64,000 nucleotides of DNA from Gordonia sp. X0973 (GTDB lineage Bacteria; Actinomycetota; Actinomycetes; Mycobacteriales; Mycobacteriaceae): assembly GCF_013348785.1 (NCBI RefSeq), contig NZ_CP054691.1:3348001-3412000 (forward strand). Direction: 5' to 3'. Below the pieces are notes generated by a model. The model saw nothing but the letters and a program-made list of their open reading frames with translations, was not told the origin of the DNA and did not search any database. This document shows, in pieces, positions 17,339-26,315 of the stretch. Both the position numbers and the translations under genes were made by a program. The stretch's first letter is position 1, and every line of letters begins with the position of its first letter.

Positions 17339-18210
17339 GTGACCACCACCCGCCCGCGGCGGCCACCGGCCGAGAGGTCCGCCAATGCGGCGGGCACCTC
17401 GTCGAGACCGATCGTCTCGGCAATGCGCGGAGCGAGCACCCCGTCGGCGGCCAGGCCGAGCAACGTCGCGAGTTCGACCCCGTCGGGGGCGACCATCACC
17501 GCGTCGACGGCGATGTCGCGCTCGGACTCCGGGGTCTGCGGCGGGATCACGCCGACGTAGCGTCCGCCGTCGCGAACGGCCGAGAGGTCGCCCAACACGG
17601 CGGCGTCGAGTACCGCGTCGTAGTGCCCGTCGGCGCGGTCGGCGAAGGCGGCCCCGGTGGATTCGACGAACTCCCGATCGGTCTCGCGAGCCAACCCGGT
17701 GACGTCGAATCCGAGGGCGACGGCGAGCGGCAGCGCATACCCGCCGACGCCTCCGGCGGCACCGGTGACGAGCAACGATCCGCGCCCCTCCCCCAGCAGT
17801 GCCAGGGCCTGCCGCGCGGTCTGCGCGTTGAGGCCGACGGTGGCCGCGGCCACCGGGTCGAGCGAGGCGGGGACCGGGGCGGTCGCGTCGGCCGGCACCA
17901 CGACCTGCTCGGCATGGGTCCCGACCGCCTTGTCGACCCCGCCGAACAGCGCCGCGACCACGTCACCGACCTCGATGCCGTCGACCCCTTCACCGACCTC
18001 CACGACCTTCCCGGTGACATCCCAGCCGACCCCGACCGTCGGGCGCTGGACCCAGCCGAGGTCGTGGTAGACCCCGGCCGCGGCCTGCGCGTCGACCGGG
18101 TTGAGCGCCGATGCGATGGTCTGCAGCCGGATTTCTCCCCGACGAGGTCGAGGTGCCTCGACGTCGGCGACGACGGCCGGGGCGGGCGGGGTGGCGACGA
18201 TGGCGCGCAT
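17332..18210 (-). CDS. Zinc-less MDR-family NADP-dependent quinone/alkenal oxidoreductase
   Basis: This is a 292-residue member of the medium-chain dehydrogenase/reductase superfamily, quinone oxidoreductase branch, which reduces quinones or alpha,beta-unsaturated carbonyls with NADPH. It has the N-terminal GroES-like part (PRRGEIRLQTIASALNPVD) and the nucleotide loop V-T-G-A-A-G-G-V-G-G. The structural zinc-binding cysteines of alcohol dehydrogenases are absent. It is slightly shorter than the usual 310-330 residues. It is divergent from an HxlR regulator, a common pairing for genes induced by quinone or electrophile stress. Confidence 0.85.
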   Translation of the reverse strand: MRAIVATPPAPAVVADVEAPRPRRGEIRLQTIASALNPVDAQAAAGVYHDLGWVQRPTVGVGWDVTGKVVEVGEGVDGIEVGDVVAALFGGVDKAVGTHAEQVVVPADATAPVPASLDPVAAATVGLNAQTARQALALLGEGRGSLLVTGAAGGVGGYALPLAVALGFDVTGLARETDREFVESTGAAFADRADGHYDAVLDAAVLGDLSAVRDGGRYVGVIPPQTPESERDIAVDAVMVAPDGVELATLLGLAADGVLAPRIAETIGLDEVPAALADLSAGGRRGRVVVTY

Positions 18211-18296
18211 GGTGATGGGTTTCCTTTCGATCAGCGGTTCCGAAGACTCTCCGGGTTGACAGCACTACGATCGGGCAGGAACTCTCTATTGGGAAG

Positions 18297-18316
18297 TAGG
18301 CACCTGAAAGTGCGTA
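18297..18316. promoter_or_regulatory. Inverted repeat in the HxlR/MDR divergent gap
   Basis: TAGGCAC-ctgaaa-GTGCGTA is an inverted repeat with one mismatch in 7-bp arms, 22 bases before the HxlR start and 87 bases before the divergent MDR gene. It is a candidate HxlR operator, inferred from symmetry and place. Confidence 0.45.
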
Positions 18317-18337
18317 ACTAGCAGAGAGGTGTGAGCC

Positions 18338-18757
18338 ATGCCGACCATGACCGCCGCACAGCGCCGCGCGGAAGAGAAGGTGCGATTCGACGCCTACCTG
18401 GCCAACTGCAAGAGCCGCGTGGTCCTGCAGCGCATCGCCGACAAGTGGGTGATGCTCATCGTCTGCGCACTGGGCGAAAGGGATATGCGCTACGCGGAAT
18501 TGAGCAGGCAGATCGCCGGGGTCAGTCAGAAGATGCTCACCCAGACGCTGCGCAACCTGGAGCGCGACGGAATCGTCAACCGCTCGGTGGAGCCGACGGT
18601 GCCGGTCTCGGTCACCTACTCGCTGACCGACTTGGGCCGCGGGCTGCACTCGTTGATCGTCGACGTGAAGACATGGTCCGAATCCTGCGCCCGGGAGATC
18701 CTCGCCGCACGCGAACGCTACGACGACGAGCATTCCGCTCCGGCCGATTCCAAGTAG
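18338..18757 (+). CDS. HxlR-family transcriptional regulator
   Basis: This 139-residue winged-helix regulator is of the HxlR (MarR-like) family. The string RIADKWVMLIVCALGE followed by RYAELSRQIAGVSQKMLTQTLRNLERDGIVNR is the characteristic DNA-binding core. Cysteines near the N-terminus (residues ~24 and ~46) could sense electrophiles as in other HxlR proteins, though this is inference. It is divergent from the quinone oxidoreductase gene, its most likely target. Confidence 0.88.
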   Translation: MPTMTAAQRRAEEKVRFDAYLANCKSRVVLQRIADKWVMLIVCALGERDMRYAELSRQIAGVSQKMLTQTLRNLERDGIVNRSVEPTVPVSVTYSLTDLGRGLHSLIVDVKTWSESCAREILAARERYDDEHSAPADSK

Positions 18758-18896
18758 GTTCCGCGCGCCCCCGTCGTGACACCGTGAGCGGTATCGGATT
18801 TCACCCCGATCCGTCCATATCGGACGCCATCGGATCTAGGGTGTAGTCAGATCACGGGCCGGTCACGGTCGCGACGACGAGCGGGGCATATTCCAG

Positions 18897-20309
18897 ATGC
18901 GGGTTCACCACCGATGGGTGCTTGGCGTGTGCGCGGCGCTGTGCCTGACCGTGGGCATCTCGACCGCGGGCGGGCAGGCGCCCCTGGCGCTCGCCGCGCC
19001 GACGACGGCACCGTCGCCCGCCTTCCCGCGCCACCTGAGTCCGGCGGCGAAAACCGAGTGCGTGGGCTCGCGCTTCGCCACTCTCGGCGTCATCTTCGAC
19101 TCGATCTTCGACTCCTTCGTGCCGATCCTGCCCGCGTCGATCAAACGGGACGCGCCGGCCATCAAGGCCCGCGCCCGTGCCGACATGCGCAAGCTCAAGG
19201 TGTCGACGCTCTGGGTCTCGAATCATCCGTATGACCTGGGTGCCTATGACGAGGACCCGATGATGCGCTACCGCGATCCGATCTCGCAGATGATCGTCAC
19301 GCAGCTGGTGCACATCCGCAACGGCGAGACCAGTCACGGCATCGCGGTCGACGACCTGTCGCTGGCGCAGGCGGTGGAGACCGCCTACCTCTATCTGTAC
19401 GTGACCGTGCTGGTCCCGGCGACCATCTTCCGCAAGAGCGTGCCCAAGCTGCTCGACATCGGGCCGATCGGGTTGGGCACCCTCCTGTCCATCCCGATCA
19501 TGCTGGGCGTCGTCGGCATCAGTCAGCTCTACAAGCGGATGTCGGTGAACCTCACGCTCGCCTGCATCGCCTCGGTGACCAAGGACGAGAAGGCGCGCGC
19601 GGGCAAACTCCAGAAGGATCTGCGCTTCGCGTGGGCCGTACCGCCCATGCTGCGCGACGTCGCCGACGAGGTGTCGGTGGCCGACGCGCAGAACTGCCGT
19701 CACATCGGCACCCTGCCGCTGTCGCGGATCGTGAGCCGCACCTCGACCTTCCTGCAGGCGACCAATCCGCCGATGGCGCCGCAGATCCGCAACGTCGTCG
19801 GGCAGGTCGACCTGTTCATGCGCAACACCCGGCTCAAGCACAACTGGATACCCACCGACCCGGCCGATTTCAACACGGCCGAGTGGGTGATCTCGCAGGT
19901 CTCCTACATGATCCCGTATGTGGGCGGTGCGCCGATCGAGGCCTTGATCGGCCTGAACCGCAACCACCTCGACGGCCTCGACTTCAACGAGACGGTGCCG
20001 TTGTCCGAGCTCACCGTGTCCGAGTCGTTGACCGCCGCCTACTACGCGTATTCGCTCACCGCCCACGTCGTCGAGGCCGTCTGGAGCCTGGGTGCCGCCG
20101 ACCAGTCGGCCGGTCTGCTCAGTCAGCTCATCAACGTCGACGTGCCCGGCGGGTTGATCCCCCGCAGCACCGGTATCCTGACCGCGCCCAACTTCTACGG
20201 CCTCGTCGTCTTCCACAACGTGCTGCGTTCGGTGTGCCTCAACGAGGACCGCACCGGTCCCAACGTGCAGCGCCCGAACCGCAAACGCAAAGGCATCGTG
20301 CACTGGTGA
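18897..20309 (+). CDS. Secreted protein of unknown function, 470 residues
   Basis: This protein begins with a signal peptide (residues 1 to about 34, ending A-L-A-A). The mature part is mainly helical, with hydrophobic stretches near residues 165-215 that may be membrane-associated, and four well-spaced cysteines (ECVG, ACIA, NCRH, VCLN) suitable for two disulfides. I do not recognise a family with confidence. A TAGGGT hexamer about 60 bases upstream could be its -10 box. The stop overlaps the start of the DUF167 gene (GTGA), indicating a shared transcript. Confidence 0.7.
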   Translation: MRVHHRWVLGVCAALCLTVGISTAGGQAPLALAAPTTAPSPAFPRHLSPAAKTECVGSRFATLGVIFDSIFDSFVPILPASIKRDAPAIKARARADMRKLKVSTLWVSNHPYDLGAYDEDPMMRYRDPISQMIVTQLVHIRNGETSHGIAVDDLSLAQAVETAYLYLYVTVLVPATIFRKSVPKLLDIGPIGLGTLLSIPIMLGVVGISQLYKRMSVNLTLACIASVTKDEKARAGKLQKDLRFAWAVPPMLRDVADEVSVADAQNCRHIGTLPLSRIVSRTSTFLQATNPPMAPQIRNVVGQVDLFMRNTRLKHNWIPTDPADFNTAEWVISQVSYMIPYVGGAPIEALIGLNRNHLDGLDFNETVPLSELTVSESLTAAYYAYSLTAHVVEAVWSLGAADQSAGLLSQLINVDVPGGLIPRSTGILTAPNFYGLVVFHNVLRSVCLNEDRTGPNVQRPNRKRKGIVHW

Positions 20310-20536
20310 GTGAAGGAATCGTCGTCGTGACCGTCAAGCCCAACAGCCGTCGGGGACCGCGGATCGAGACCGACGACGACGGTGCGCTGACCGTCTACGT
20401 GCGCGAACCCGCCACCGAGGGCAAGGCCACCAAGGCCGTCGGCGAACTCCTCGCCAAACACTTCGGCGTACCGAAGAGCCGCGTCGTGCTCGTCGGCGGT
20501 GCGACGAGCCGGATCAAGCGCTTCCGGGTGGGGTGA
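20306..20536 (+). CDS. DUF167 (YggU) family protein
   Basis: This 76-residue protein belongs to the widespread DUF167/YggU family, small alpha/beta proteins of unknown biochemical role. The family strings VKPNSRR, LTVYVREPATEGKATKA and SRIKRF are all present, and the length is typical. The GTG start overlaps the stop of the previous gene by four bases. The 3' end overlaps the convergent tag gene by 23 bases. Confidence 0.85.
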   Translation: MSEGIVVVTVKPNSRRGPRIETDDDGALTVYVREPATEGKATKAVGELLAKHFGVPKSRVVLVGGATSRIKRFRVG

Positions 20537-21125
20537 ACGCGCGGCGTGCCTCGTCGACGTCGGCGCGCGTCGTGCATTCGCGCTGGTGATCGTTGATCAA
20601 TCCCATCGACTGGATGAAGGCGAAGGCGGTGGTCGGCCCGACGAATCGCCAGCCGCGCTTCTTCAAGTCCTTCGACAGCGCCGTCGAGGTCGCCGACGTG
20701 GTCTTCGACTGCGGCACCCCGACCTCGCCGGGCGCGGGTTCGAACCGCCAGATGTAGGCGGCCAGCGAGCCCTCGGCCGCCTCGAGTTCCACGGCACGGC
20801 GGGCGTTGTTGATCACGGCCTCGATCTTGCCGCGATGCCGCACGATGCCGGCGTCGGTCAGCAGGCGCGCCACATCCTCCTCGTCGAACTCCGCCACCCG
20901 GTGGAAATCGAAACCCGCGAACGCGCTTCGGAAGTTGTCGCGCTTGTTGAGGATGGTCCGCCAGCTCAGCCCGGACTGGAATCCCTCGAGGCAGATCTTT
21001 TCGAACAGCCGAACGTCGTCGCCGACCGGGAACCCCCACTCGGCGTCGTGATAGGCCAGCAACTCCGGCGCGCCGCCCGCCCACGCGCAGCGCGGATCGC
21101 CGTCGGGTGCGACGAATGGCTCCAT
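20514..21125 (-). CDS. tag: DNA-3-methyladenine glycosylase I
   Basis: This 203-residue TagI base-excision repair enzyme removes 3-methyladenine from DNA. Typical family strings are RCAWAG at the N-terminus (zinc-ligand Cys), YHDAEWGFP, LEGFQSGLSWRTIL (substrate pocket with Glu and Trp), and a C-terminal H-x3-C (HQREC). The length matches the family. It starts 10 bases downstream of cysNC on the same strand, so it is probably read through from the sulfation operon although unrelated in function. Confidence 0.93.
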   Translation of the reverse strand: MEPFVAPDGDPRCAWAGGAPELLAYHDAEWGFPVGDDVRLFEKICLEGFQSGLSWRTILNKRDNFRSAFAGFDFHRVAEFDEEDVARLLTDAGIVRHRGKIEAVINNARRAVELEAAEGSLAAYIWRFEPAPGEVGVPQSKTTSATSTALSKDLKKRGWRFVGPTTAFAFIQSMGLINDHQRECTTRADVDEARRAFTPPGSA

Positions 21126-21135
21126 GCCGAAGATT

Positions 21136-23025
21136 CTATGCAGGAGCTATGACACCTCGCTGCGCGAGCAGCTCGACGATGCGACCGGCCAACTCCTCGA
21201 CGTCGGCGTCGGTGGTGTCGAAGCGCAGGTCCGGATCCGCCGGCTTCTCGTAGGGGGCGTCGACGCCGGTCAACCCCCGCAACGACCCCTCGCGCGCGCG
21301 GCGGTAGAGCCCCTTCGGATCGCGGCGCTCGCATTCGGTGACCGGCGTCGACACGTGGACCTCGATGAAGTCGAGATCGGCCGCGTCGTGCAACTCCCGG
21401 GCGATGGCGCGATCCGATCGCAGCGGCGACACCATCGACGCGACCGCCACCACCCCGGCGTCGGCGAACAACCGGGCCAGGTGCCCGACGCGGCGGATGT
21501 TCTCGGCCCGGTCCCCCGGCGAGAAACCGAGGTCGTCGGAGATGCCGTGGCGGATGTTGTCGCCGTCGATCAAATAGGCGACCCGGCCGCGCGAGACGAG
21601 CAGCCGCTCCAGCACGACGGCCACCGTGGACTTGCCCGACGCGGGCAGTCCGGTCAGCCACACCGTCGCCCCCCGCTGCCCGGTCTTGCCCCACCGCTCG
21701 TCGCGGCCAAGGGAACTCGGATGCCACTTGATGTCGTTGCGGGTGGCCTTCCCGGGGATCACCTCGCGCGCGGCGTTGACGGTGCCGGCGGCCACCGTGT
21801 CGTTGGACGCCTCGTCGATCAGGATGAAGGCGCCGCCGTCGCGGTTGTCCGCGTAACGGTCGGCCAGCACTACCGACGCCGTGCGCAGCGTGACGGTGCC
21901 GATGTCGTTGAGCAGCAGCTCGCCGGGACCCACCTGCTCGATGAGGCTGTCCGGGTCGAGCCTGCGGTCCAGCGATTGGATCGTCGCGCGCACCGTGGTC
22001 GTGCCGTGTTTGAGCGCCACCCGGTCGCCGGCGCGCAGCGGCTTGTCGGCCAGCCAGCACAGCGTGGCCTCCAACTCCCGTGCGACGGTCGGCAGATGCG
22101 CATCCGGCGCCGCGCTCACGATCACGTCGCCGCGCGCCACGTCGATCTCGTCGGCCAGTCGCACCGACACCGACAGTCCCGCGACCCCGACCGCACGCCC
22201 GTCGTCGAGCGTGTCCAGCGCGGTGACGGTGCTGCGGCTGCCCGACGGCAGTACCGCGATCTCGTCGCCCACCGCGACGGTTCCGGCCACGATCCGCCCG
22301 CTGTAGCTGCGTCCGTGCGACGAATTGGGCCGCGAGGCGTACTGCACCGGCAACCGCAGTTGCGACGCCTGCGGCGACGGCGCGGAGAGTTCGATCCCCT
22401 CCAGGTATTCCAGCAGTGTGGGACCGGTGTACCAGGGCGTCGAGGCCGAGCGCCGCACGACGTTGTCGCCGGCCTTCGCGGCGACCGGGATGGCGGCGAT
22501 CGACCCGATGCCGACCTGCAACGCCAGCTCGTCGAGATCGGCGCGCAGCTCGTCGAATCGTTCCTGGGAGTAGTCGACGAGGTCGATCTTGTTCACCGCC
22601 GCCACCACGTGCGGCACGCCGACCAGCGCGGCGATCCGCGCGTGCCGTCGCGTCTGGCGCTGCACGCCGTGCCGGGCGTCGACGAGGACGACGGCGACGT
22701 GGGCGTTCGACGCTCCGGTGAACGTGTTGCGCGTGTAGCGCTCGTGGCCCGGGGTGTCGGCGAGGACATAACTGCGGCGGTCCGTCGAGAAGAAGCGGTA
22801 GGCCACGTCGATCGTGATGCCCTGCTCGCGCTCGCTGCGCAGGCCGTCCGACAGCGCGGCGAGATCGAGCTGGCCGTCGTGCCCGGTGACCGACTCGATG
22901 TGGTCGTCGGGCAGGCTGCCGGTGTCGTGCAGGATCCGCCCGATCAGGGTCGACTTGCCGTCGTCCACACTGCCGACCGTCGCGAGGCGGAGGAATTGCC
23001 GATCCGGTGCGCTCGTCGCGGTCAT
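21136..23025 (-). CDS. cysNC: Bifunctional sulfate adenylyltransferase large subunit / APS kinase
   Basis: This 629-residue fusion has an N-terminal GTPase (CysN) and a C-terminal APS kinase (CysC). The CysN part has the P-loop G-S-V-D-D-G-K-S-T near residue 20, DTPGHERY and N-K-I-D; it drives ATP sulfurylase by GTP hydrolysis. The CysC part has G-L-P-A-S-G-K-S-T and the DGDNIRHG and DLGFSPGDR segments; it phosphorylates APS to PAPS. The ATG at 23025 overlaps the cysD stop (ATGA). Together with CysD it turns sulfate into PAPS, the sulfate donor for the sulfotransferase encoded two genes upstream. Confidence 0.95.
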   Translation of the reverse strand: MTATSAPDRQFLRLATVGSVDDGKSTLIGRILHDTGSLPDDHIESVTGHDGQLDLAALSDGLRSEREQGITIDVAYRFFSTDRRSYVLADTPGHERYTRNTFTGASNAHVAVVLVDARHGVQRQTRRHARIAALVGVPHVVAAVNKIDLVDYSQERFDELRADLDELALQVGIGSIAAIPVAAKAGDNVVRRSASTPWYTGPTLLEYLEGIELSAPSPQASQLRLPVQYASRPNSSHGRSYSGRIVAGTVAVGDEIAVLPSGSRSTVTALDTLDDGRAVGVAGLSVSVRLADEIDVARGDVIVSAAPDAHLPTVARELEATLCWLADKPLRAGDRVALKHGTTTVRATIQSLDRRLDPDSLIEQVGPGELLLNDIGTVTLRTASVVLADRYADNRDGGAFILIDEASNDTVAAGTVNAAREVIPGKATRNDIKWHPSSLGRDERWGKTGQRGATVWLTGLPASGKSTVAVVLERLLVSRGRVAYLIDGDNIRHGISDDLGFSPGDRAENIRRVGHLARLFADAGVVAVASMVSPLRSDRAIARELHDAADLDFIEVHVSTPVTECERRDPKGLYRRAREGSLRGLTGVDAPYEKPADPDLRFDTTDADVEELAGRIVELLAQRGVIAPA

Positions 23026-23963
23026 CAGAAGTAGCCCTCTCGTTTGCGGTCCTCCATCGCGGCGCTCGACGTCCGGTCGTCGGCGCGGGTCTCCCCCCGC
23101 TCCGAGACGGTCGCCTCCTCCACCTCGGCGATGACCTCGGCCAGCGTCGTCGCCGTCGACCGGACGGCGCCGGTGATCGTCAGGTCGCCGACGGTGCGGT
23201 AGCGCACCCATTCGGTGGCCACCGCCTCGTCGGGGCGCGGATGGGTGAACGGCGAGACGGTGAGCAGGATGCCGTCGCGGGTGAACACCTCGCGCTGGGA
23301 CGCGAAGTAGATCGGCGGCAACTCGATGTCCTCCAGCTCGATGTAGCGCCAGATGTCGAGTTCGGTCCAGTTGGACAGCGGGAAGATGCGCACCGACTCG
23401 CCGCGGCGGATGCGGCCGTTGTAGATCGACCACGGCTCGGCGCGCTGCGCCCGCGGATCCCATTGGCCGAACTCGTCGCGGAAGCTGAACACCCGCTCCT
23501 TGGCACGCGCCCGGTCCTCGTCGCGGCGGGCGCCGCCGAAGGCCGCGTCGAAACCGTAGTGCTCCAGCGCGTCGAGCAGTGTGCGCGTCTGCAACCGGTT
23601 GCGCGAACCGGAGGGATCGGTGGTCTCCTCCACCCGGCCGGTGTCGATGGATTCCTGCACCGACGCGACGATGAGCCGGATGCCGTCGGGTCGCTGCGCC
23701 GTCGGGGTGACCCGCTTGTCGCGGAAGGCGATCACCTCGCTGAAGTTGTGCCCGGTGTCGACGTGCAGGATCGGGAACGGCAGCGGATGCGGGCGGAACG
23801 CCTTCTCCGCCAGATGCAGCAGGACGATCGAGTCCTTGCCGCCGGAGAACAGCAGCACCGGGTTCTCCAACTCGGCGACCACCTCGCGGATGATGTGGAC
23901 GGCCTCGGACTCCAGGATCCGCAGCGCTTGGACGTGGTCGACGGCGGCACTCGGGGCAGTCAT
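23025..23963 (-). CDS. cysD: Sulfate adenylyltransferase small subunit
   Basis: This 312-residue CysD is the catalytic subunit of ATP sulfurylase, which makes APS from ATP and sulfate. It has the PP-loop LLFSGGKDSIVLLHLA near residue 40, the HVDTGHNF and FGGARRDEDRARAKER strings, and the C-terminal REGYF end typical of CysD. The start overlaps the sulfotransferase stop and the stop overlaps the cysNC start, both as ATGA, so the three proteins are probably made in a coupled way. Confidence 0.95.
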   Translation of the reverse strand: MTAPSAAVDHVQALRILESEAVHIIREVVAELENPVLLFSGGKDSIVLLHLAEKAFRPHPLPFPILHVDTGHNFSEVIAFRDKRVTPTAQRPDGIRLIVASVQESIDTGRVEETTDPSGSRNRLQTRTLLDALEHYGFDAAFGGARRDEDRARAKERVFSFRDEFGQWDPRAQRAEPWSIYNGRIRRGESVRIFPLSNWTELDIWRYIELEDIELPPIYFASQREVFTRDGILLTVSPFTHPRPDEAVATEWVRYRTVGDLTITGAVRSTATTLAEVIAEVEEATVSERGETRADDRTSSAAMEDRKREGYF

Positions 23964-24751
23964 CGCGGGTATCCCTTCTGCTGCGCGTCGGCGCGATAGC
24001 GCTGCGCCCACTCCTTGGAGCGGGTATTCGACTGCGGTTTGAGCGGCGGCGGCGGGGCCAGCGCCGGGTTCTGTCCGAGCGCGGTGAGCACCCGCGCCGT
24101 CGTGCCGGTGGGGTCGCGGGCGAGGTCGGCGAACGCGACGTCGACCGGCTCGATCCCCTCGCGCGCGAACCAGTCCTGCCACCGTCGCTGCTGTTCGGCG
24201 AGGATTCCGGCGAGGTGGGCGATGCCCTCGGCGCTGTAGAAGGTCTCCTCGTCGGGGACGGCGGAGACGTCGCCGTCGCGCCAGGCGCGGGTCTGCACCG
24301 CGCGCCACATGGAGACGGCCTGGGCGACCAGGTCGTCGCGGTGGACGTGGACGAATAGCGGGTCGGCGCCCAGCAGCCAACGCAACGCGGCCCGCAGGTC
24401 ACCGGCGGCGACGCGGGTCCGCGCGATCAGCAACGGCGTCTGATTCCACATGAGCTTGCCGCCCCACACCCCGTTCCCGGTGGCACCGGCGGCGCGGATG
24501 TCGGCGCGCCACTGATCGGCGGTGCGCTCGTCGACATGCCCCGGCTCCGATACCGCGAGCCGCCCGACGATCGACTCGTCGTCGACCCCGGCGAACCACT
24601 CGCGCGGCTGCGGGGCGAGCGAGGACGAGCTGAAGTATTGGAAGAACTCGGCCGGCCGCCCCGCGACACCGGTCGCGGCCAGCGACTCCACCAGCAGGGT
24701 GGAGCCGCTGCGCTGGGTCGCGCACACGACATACGGCTTGGGGGTGCTCAC
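23960..24751 (-). CDS. stf0: Stf0-family sulfotransferase (trehalose 2-sulfotransferase-like)
   Basis: This 263-residue PAPS-dependent sulfotransferase resembles mycobacterial Stf0, which sulfates trehalose at the 2-position as the first step to sulfolipid. The 5'-phosphosulfate loop is in ATQRSGSTLL near residue 15; GRPAEFFQYF and GVWGGKLMWNQ match the Stf0 family, and the HRDDLVAQAVS segment carries the 3'-phosphate contacts. Four-base overlap with cysD ties it to PAPS supply. The acceptor is inferred from the family; a different sugar or lipid is possible because no sulfolipid pks/pap genes are in the window. Confidence 0.82.
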   Translation of the reverse strand: MSTPKPYVVCATQRSGSTLLVESLAATGVAGRPAEFFQYFSSSSLAPQPREWFAGVDDESIVGRLAVSEPGHVDERTADQWRADIRAAGATGNGVWGGKLMWNQTPLLIARTRVAAGDLRAALRWLLGADPLFVHVHRDDLVAQAVSMWRAVQTRAWRDGDVSAVPDEETFYSAEGIAHLAGILAEQQRRWQDWFAREGIEPVDVAFADLARDPTGTTARVLTALGQNPALAPPPPLKPQSNTRSKEWAQRYRADAQQKGYPR

Positions 24752-24862
24752 GCCGGGAACGATACGGGCGCCCGGGGCCCCGGCAACCGCCCCGGAATTG
24801 CGCGCACCGCGGAGCCAACCCTTGCCCCGCCGACAGGTTCCGCGGCGGGATTCGGTTCCGGC

Positions 24863-26281
24863 CTACGTGTCGGAATCCCCGCCCGGGACCACGGCCCGGC
24901 GCGCGACGGTCACACCGCCGTCGAGTTCGCGGCGGGAACCTTGCGGACGGCGAGACGGCAAAGCCTCCTCACCTGGGTCGATGTCGCGGGACCTGGCCGC
25001 CCAGGCGCGCATGAACCCCTCGGCGACGGCCGTCCCGGTGGCGTCCTCCGGCAGCTCGTCGCCGGTCTCCACCCGCCACTGCGCCAGCTTCCCGGCAAGT
25101 CGCGCCGCGGTCTCGCGATAGGCCGGATCACCGGCCAGATTGTTTCGCTCAAGCGGATCGAAACGCAGGTCGTAGAGCTCGTGACGGGCCCGCGGGACGA
25201 TCGTCGACTGGGGATCGAGCGATCGAGCCGAACTCGAATCGGCGATGTCGAGGGGCAGCACCAACTCCGGGCGCGGGGCGTAGTTCTCGATGTAGCTGAA
25301 ATCCTTCGTGCGCACGGCCCGGATGGGGTCGTAGGCGTCGTGATAGGTCTTCTCGGTGAACACGGCATCGCGGACCTGATCCGCCGGCCCCCCGCCGCGA
25401 ACCGCGTCGGCATGCGACACCCCGTCGACGTCGTCGGGGATCGGGCGGCCGAGCAGGTCCAGCACCGTCGGCGCGAGGTCGACGCCGGAGAACAGCCCGC
25501 CGTAGCGGCGACCGCCGGACTGTCCCCGTGGCGGGCGCATGATCAACGCGATCCCGGTGCCCTCGGAGTACAGCGTCGATTTCGCGCGCGGGAAGGCCAG
25601 ACCGTGGTCGGTGGCGAACACGATCCAGGTGTTGGCGGCTAGCCCGGCGCGCTCGACCACGTCCAGGAGGCGTCCGACCGCCGCGTCGGCCTTGGTGATG
25701 CTGCCGTGGAGCCCGGCGAGGTCGGTCCGCACGTCGGCGGTGTCGGGCAGGAAGTCCGGGACGCCGATCGAGTTCGGATCGGCGTGGTCGTATTCGTCGG
25801 CCGGATAGGGCCGATGGGTCTCGAAGAATCCGGCGGTGAGGAAGAAGGGCTGGTCGGTGACGCCGTCTGTGGTCAACCAGTCCACCGCCTGATCGGTGAC
25901 GTAGTCGCACCGCGAATCGGAGACGTCGACGGTGTCGAAGCCCAGGGTCGTCGGATCGGTGCTCTCGTGCTGCATGCCGAACAGCACCGTGCGGTAGCCG
26001 GCGTCGGCGAGCAACGACGGGAGGGTGCGCACGCCGGGGTGGTAGGCGAAACCGTGGTGGGCCAGCCCGATCAGACCGTTGCGGTGCGGGTATTGGCCGG
26101 TGAACATCGATCCGCGCGCCGGTGAGCACAGCGGTGCGGTCGCGTGCGCGTCGGTGAACACGATCCCGTCGGCAGCCAGGCGGTCCAGCGTCGGGCTCAC
26201 CACCCCGCGCGCCCCGTAACACGGCAGGTGCCGCCCGAGATCGTGCCAGTGGATGAAGATCACGTTCGCGACGTCGGCCAT
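24863..26281 (-). CDS. Sulfatase (type I, formylglycine-dependent)
   Basis: This 472-residue type I sulfatase hydrolyses sulfate esters. The signature C-S-P-A-R-G (C-x-P-x-R) that is converted to formylglycine lies in APLCSPARGSMFTGQYPHRNG; the FVTDHG-like A-T-D-H-G-L segment gives metal ligands. No signal peptide is visible, so it is probably cytoplasmic. I chose the ATG at 26281; a longer frame upstream is only antisense to the TetR gene. It precedes stf0-cysD-cysNC on the same strand by 111 bases, so one locus may both add and remove sulfate. The formylglycine-generating enzyme is not in the window. Confidence 0.88.
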   Translation of the reverse strand: MADVANVIFIHWHDLGRHLPCYGARGVVSPTLDRLAADGIVFTDAHATAPLCSPARGSMFTGQYPHRNGLIGLAHHGFAYHPGVRTLPSLLADAGYRTVLFGMQHESTDPTTLGFDTVDVSDSRCDYVTDQAVDWLTTDGVTDQPFFLTAGFFETHRPYPADEYDHADPNSIGVPDFLPDTADVRTDLAGLHGSITKADAAVGRLLDVVERAGLAANTWIVFATDHGLAFPRAKSTLYSEGTGIALIMRPPRGQSGGRRYGGLFSGVDLAPTVLDLLGRPIPDDVDGVSHADAVRGGGPADQVRDAVFTEKTYHDAYDPIRAVRTKDFSYIENYAPRPELVLPLDIADSSSARSLDPQSTIVPRARHELYDLRFDPLERNNLAGDPAYRETAARLAGKLAQWRVETGDELPEDATGTAVAEGFMRAWAARSRDIDPGEEALPSRRPQGSRRELDGGVTVARRAVVPGGDSDT

Positions 26282-26315
26282 GGCCCCATCATGCACCGAG
26301 TAGCGTGGCAGGACG

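Noticed and set aside
18852..20303. Minus-strand frame of 483 codons opposite the secreted protein
   Set aside because: Composition is His/Asp/Arg/Val-rich as expected for an antisense frame of a high-GC gene, with no motif; the plus strand has a signal peptide and paired cysteines.
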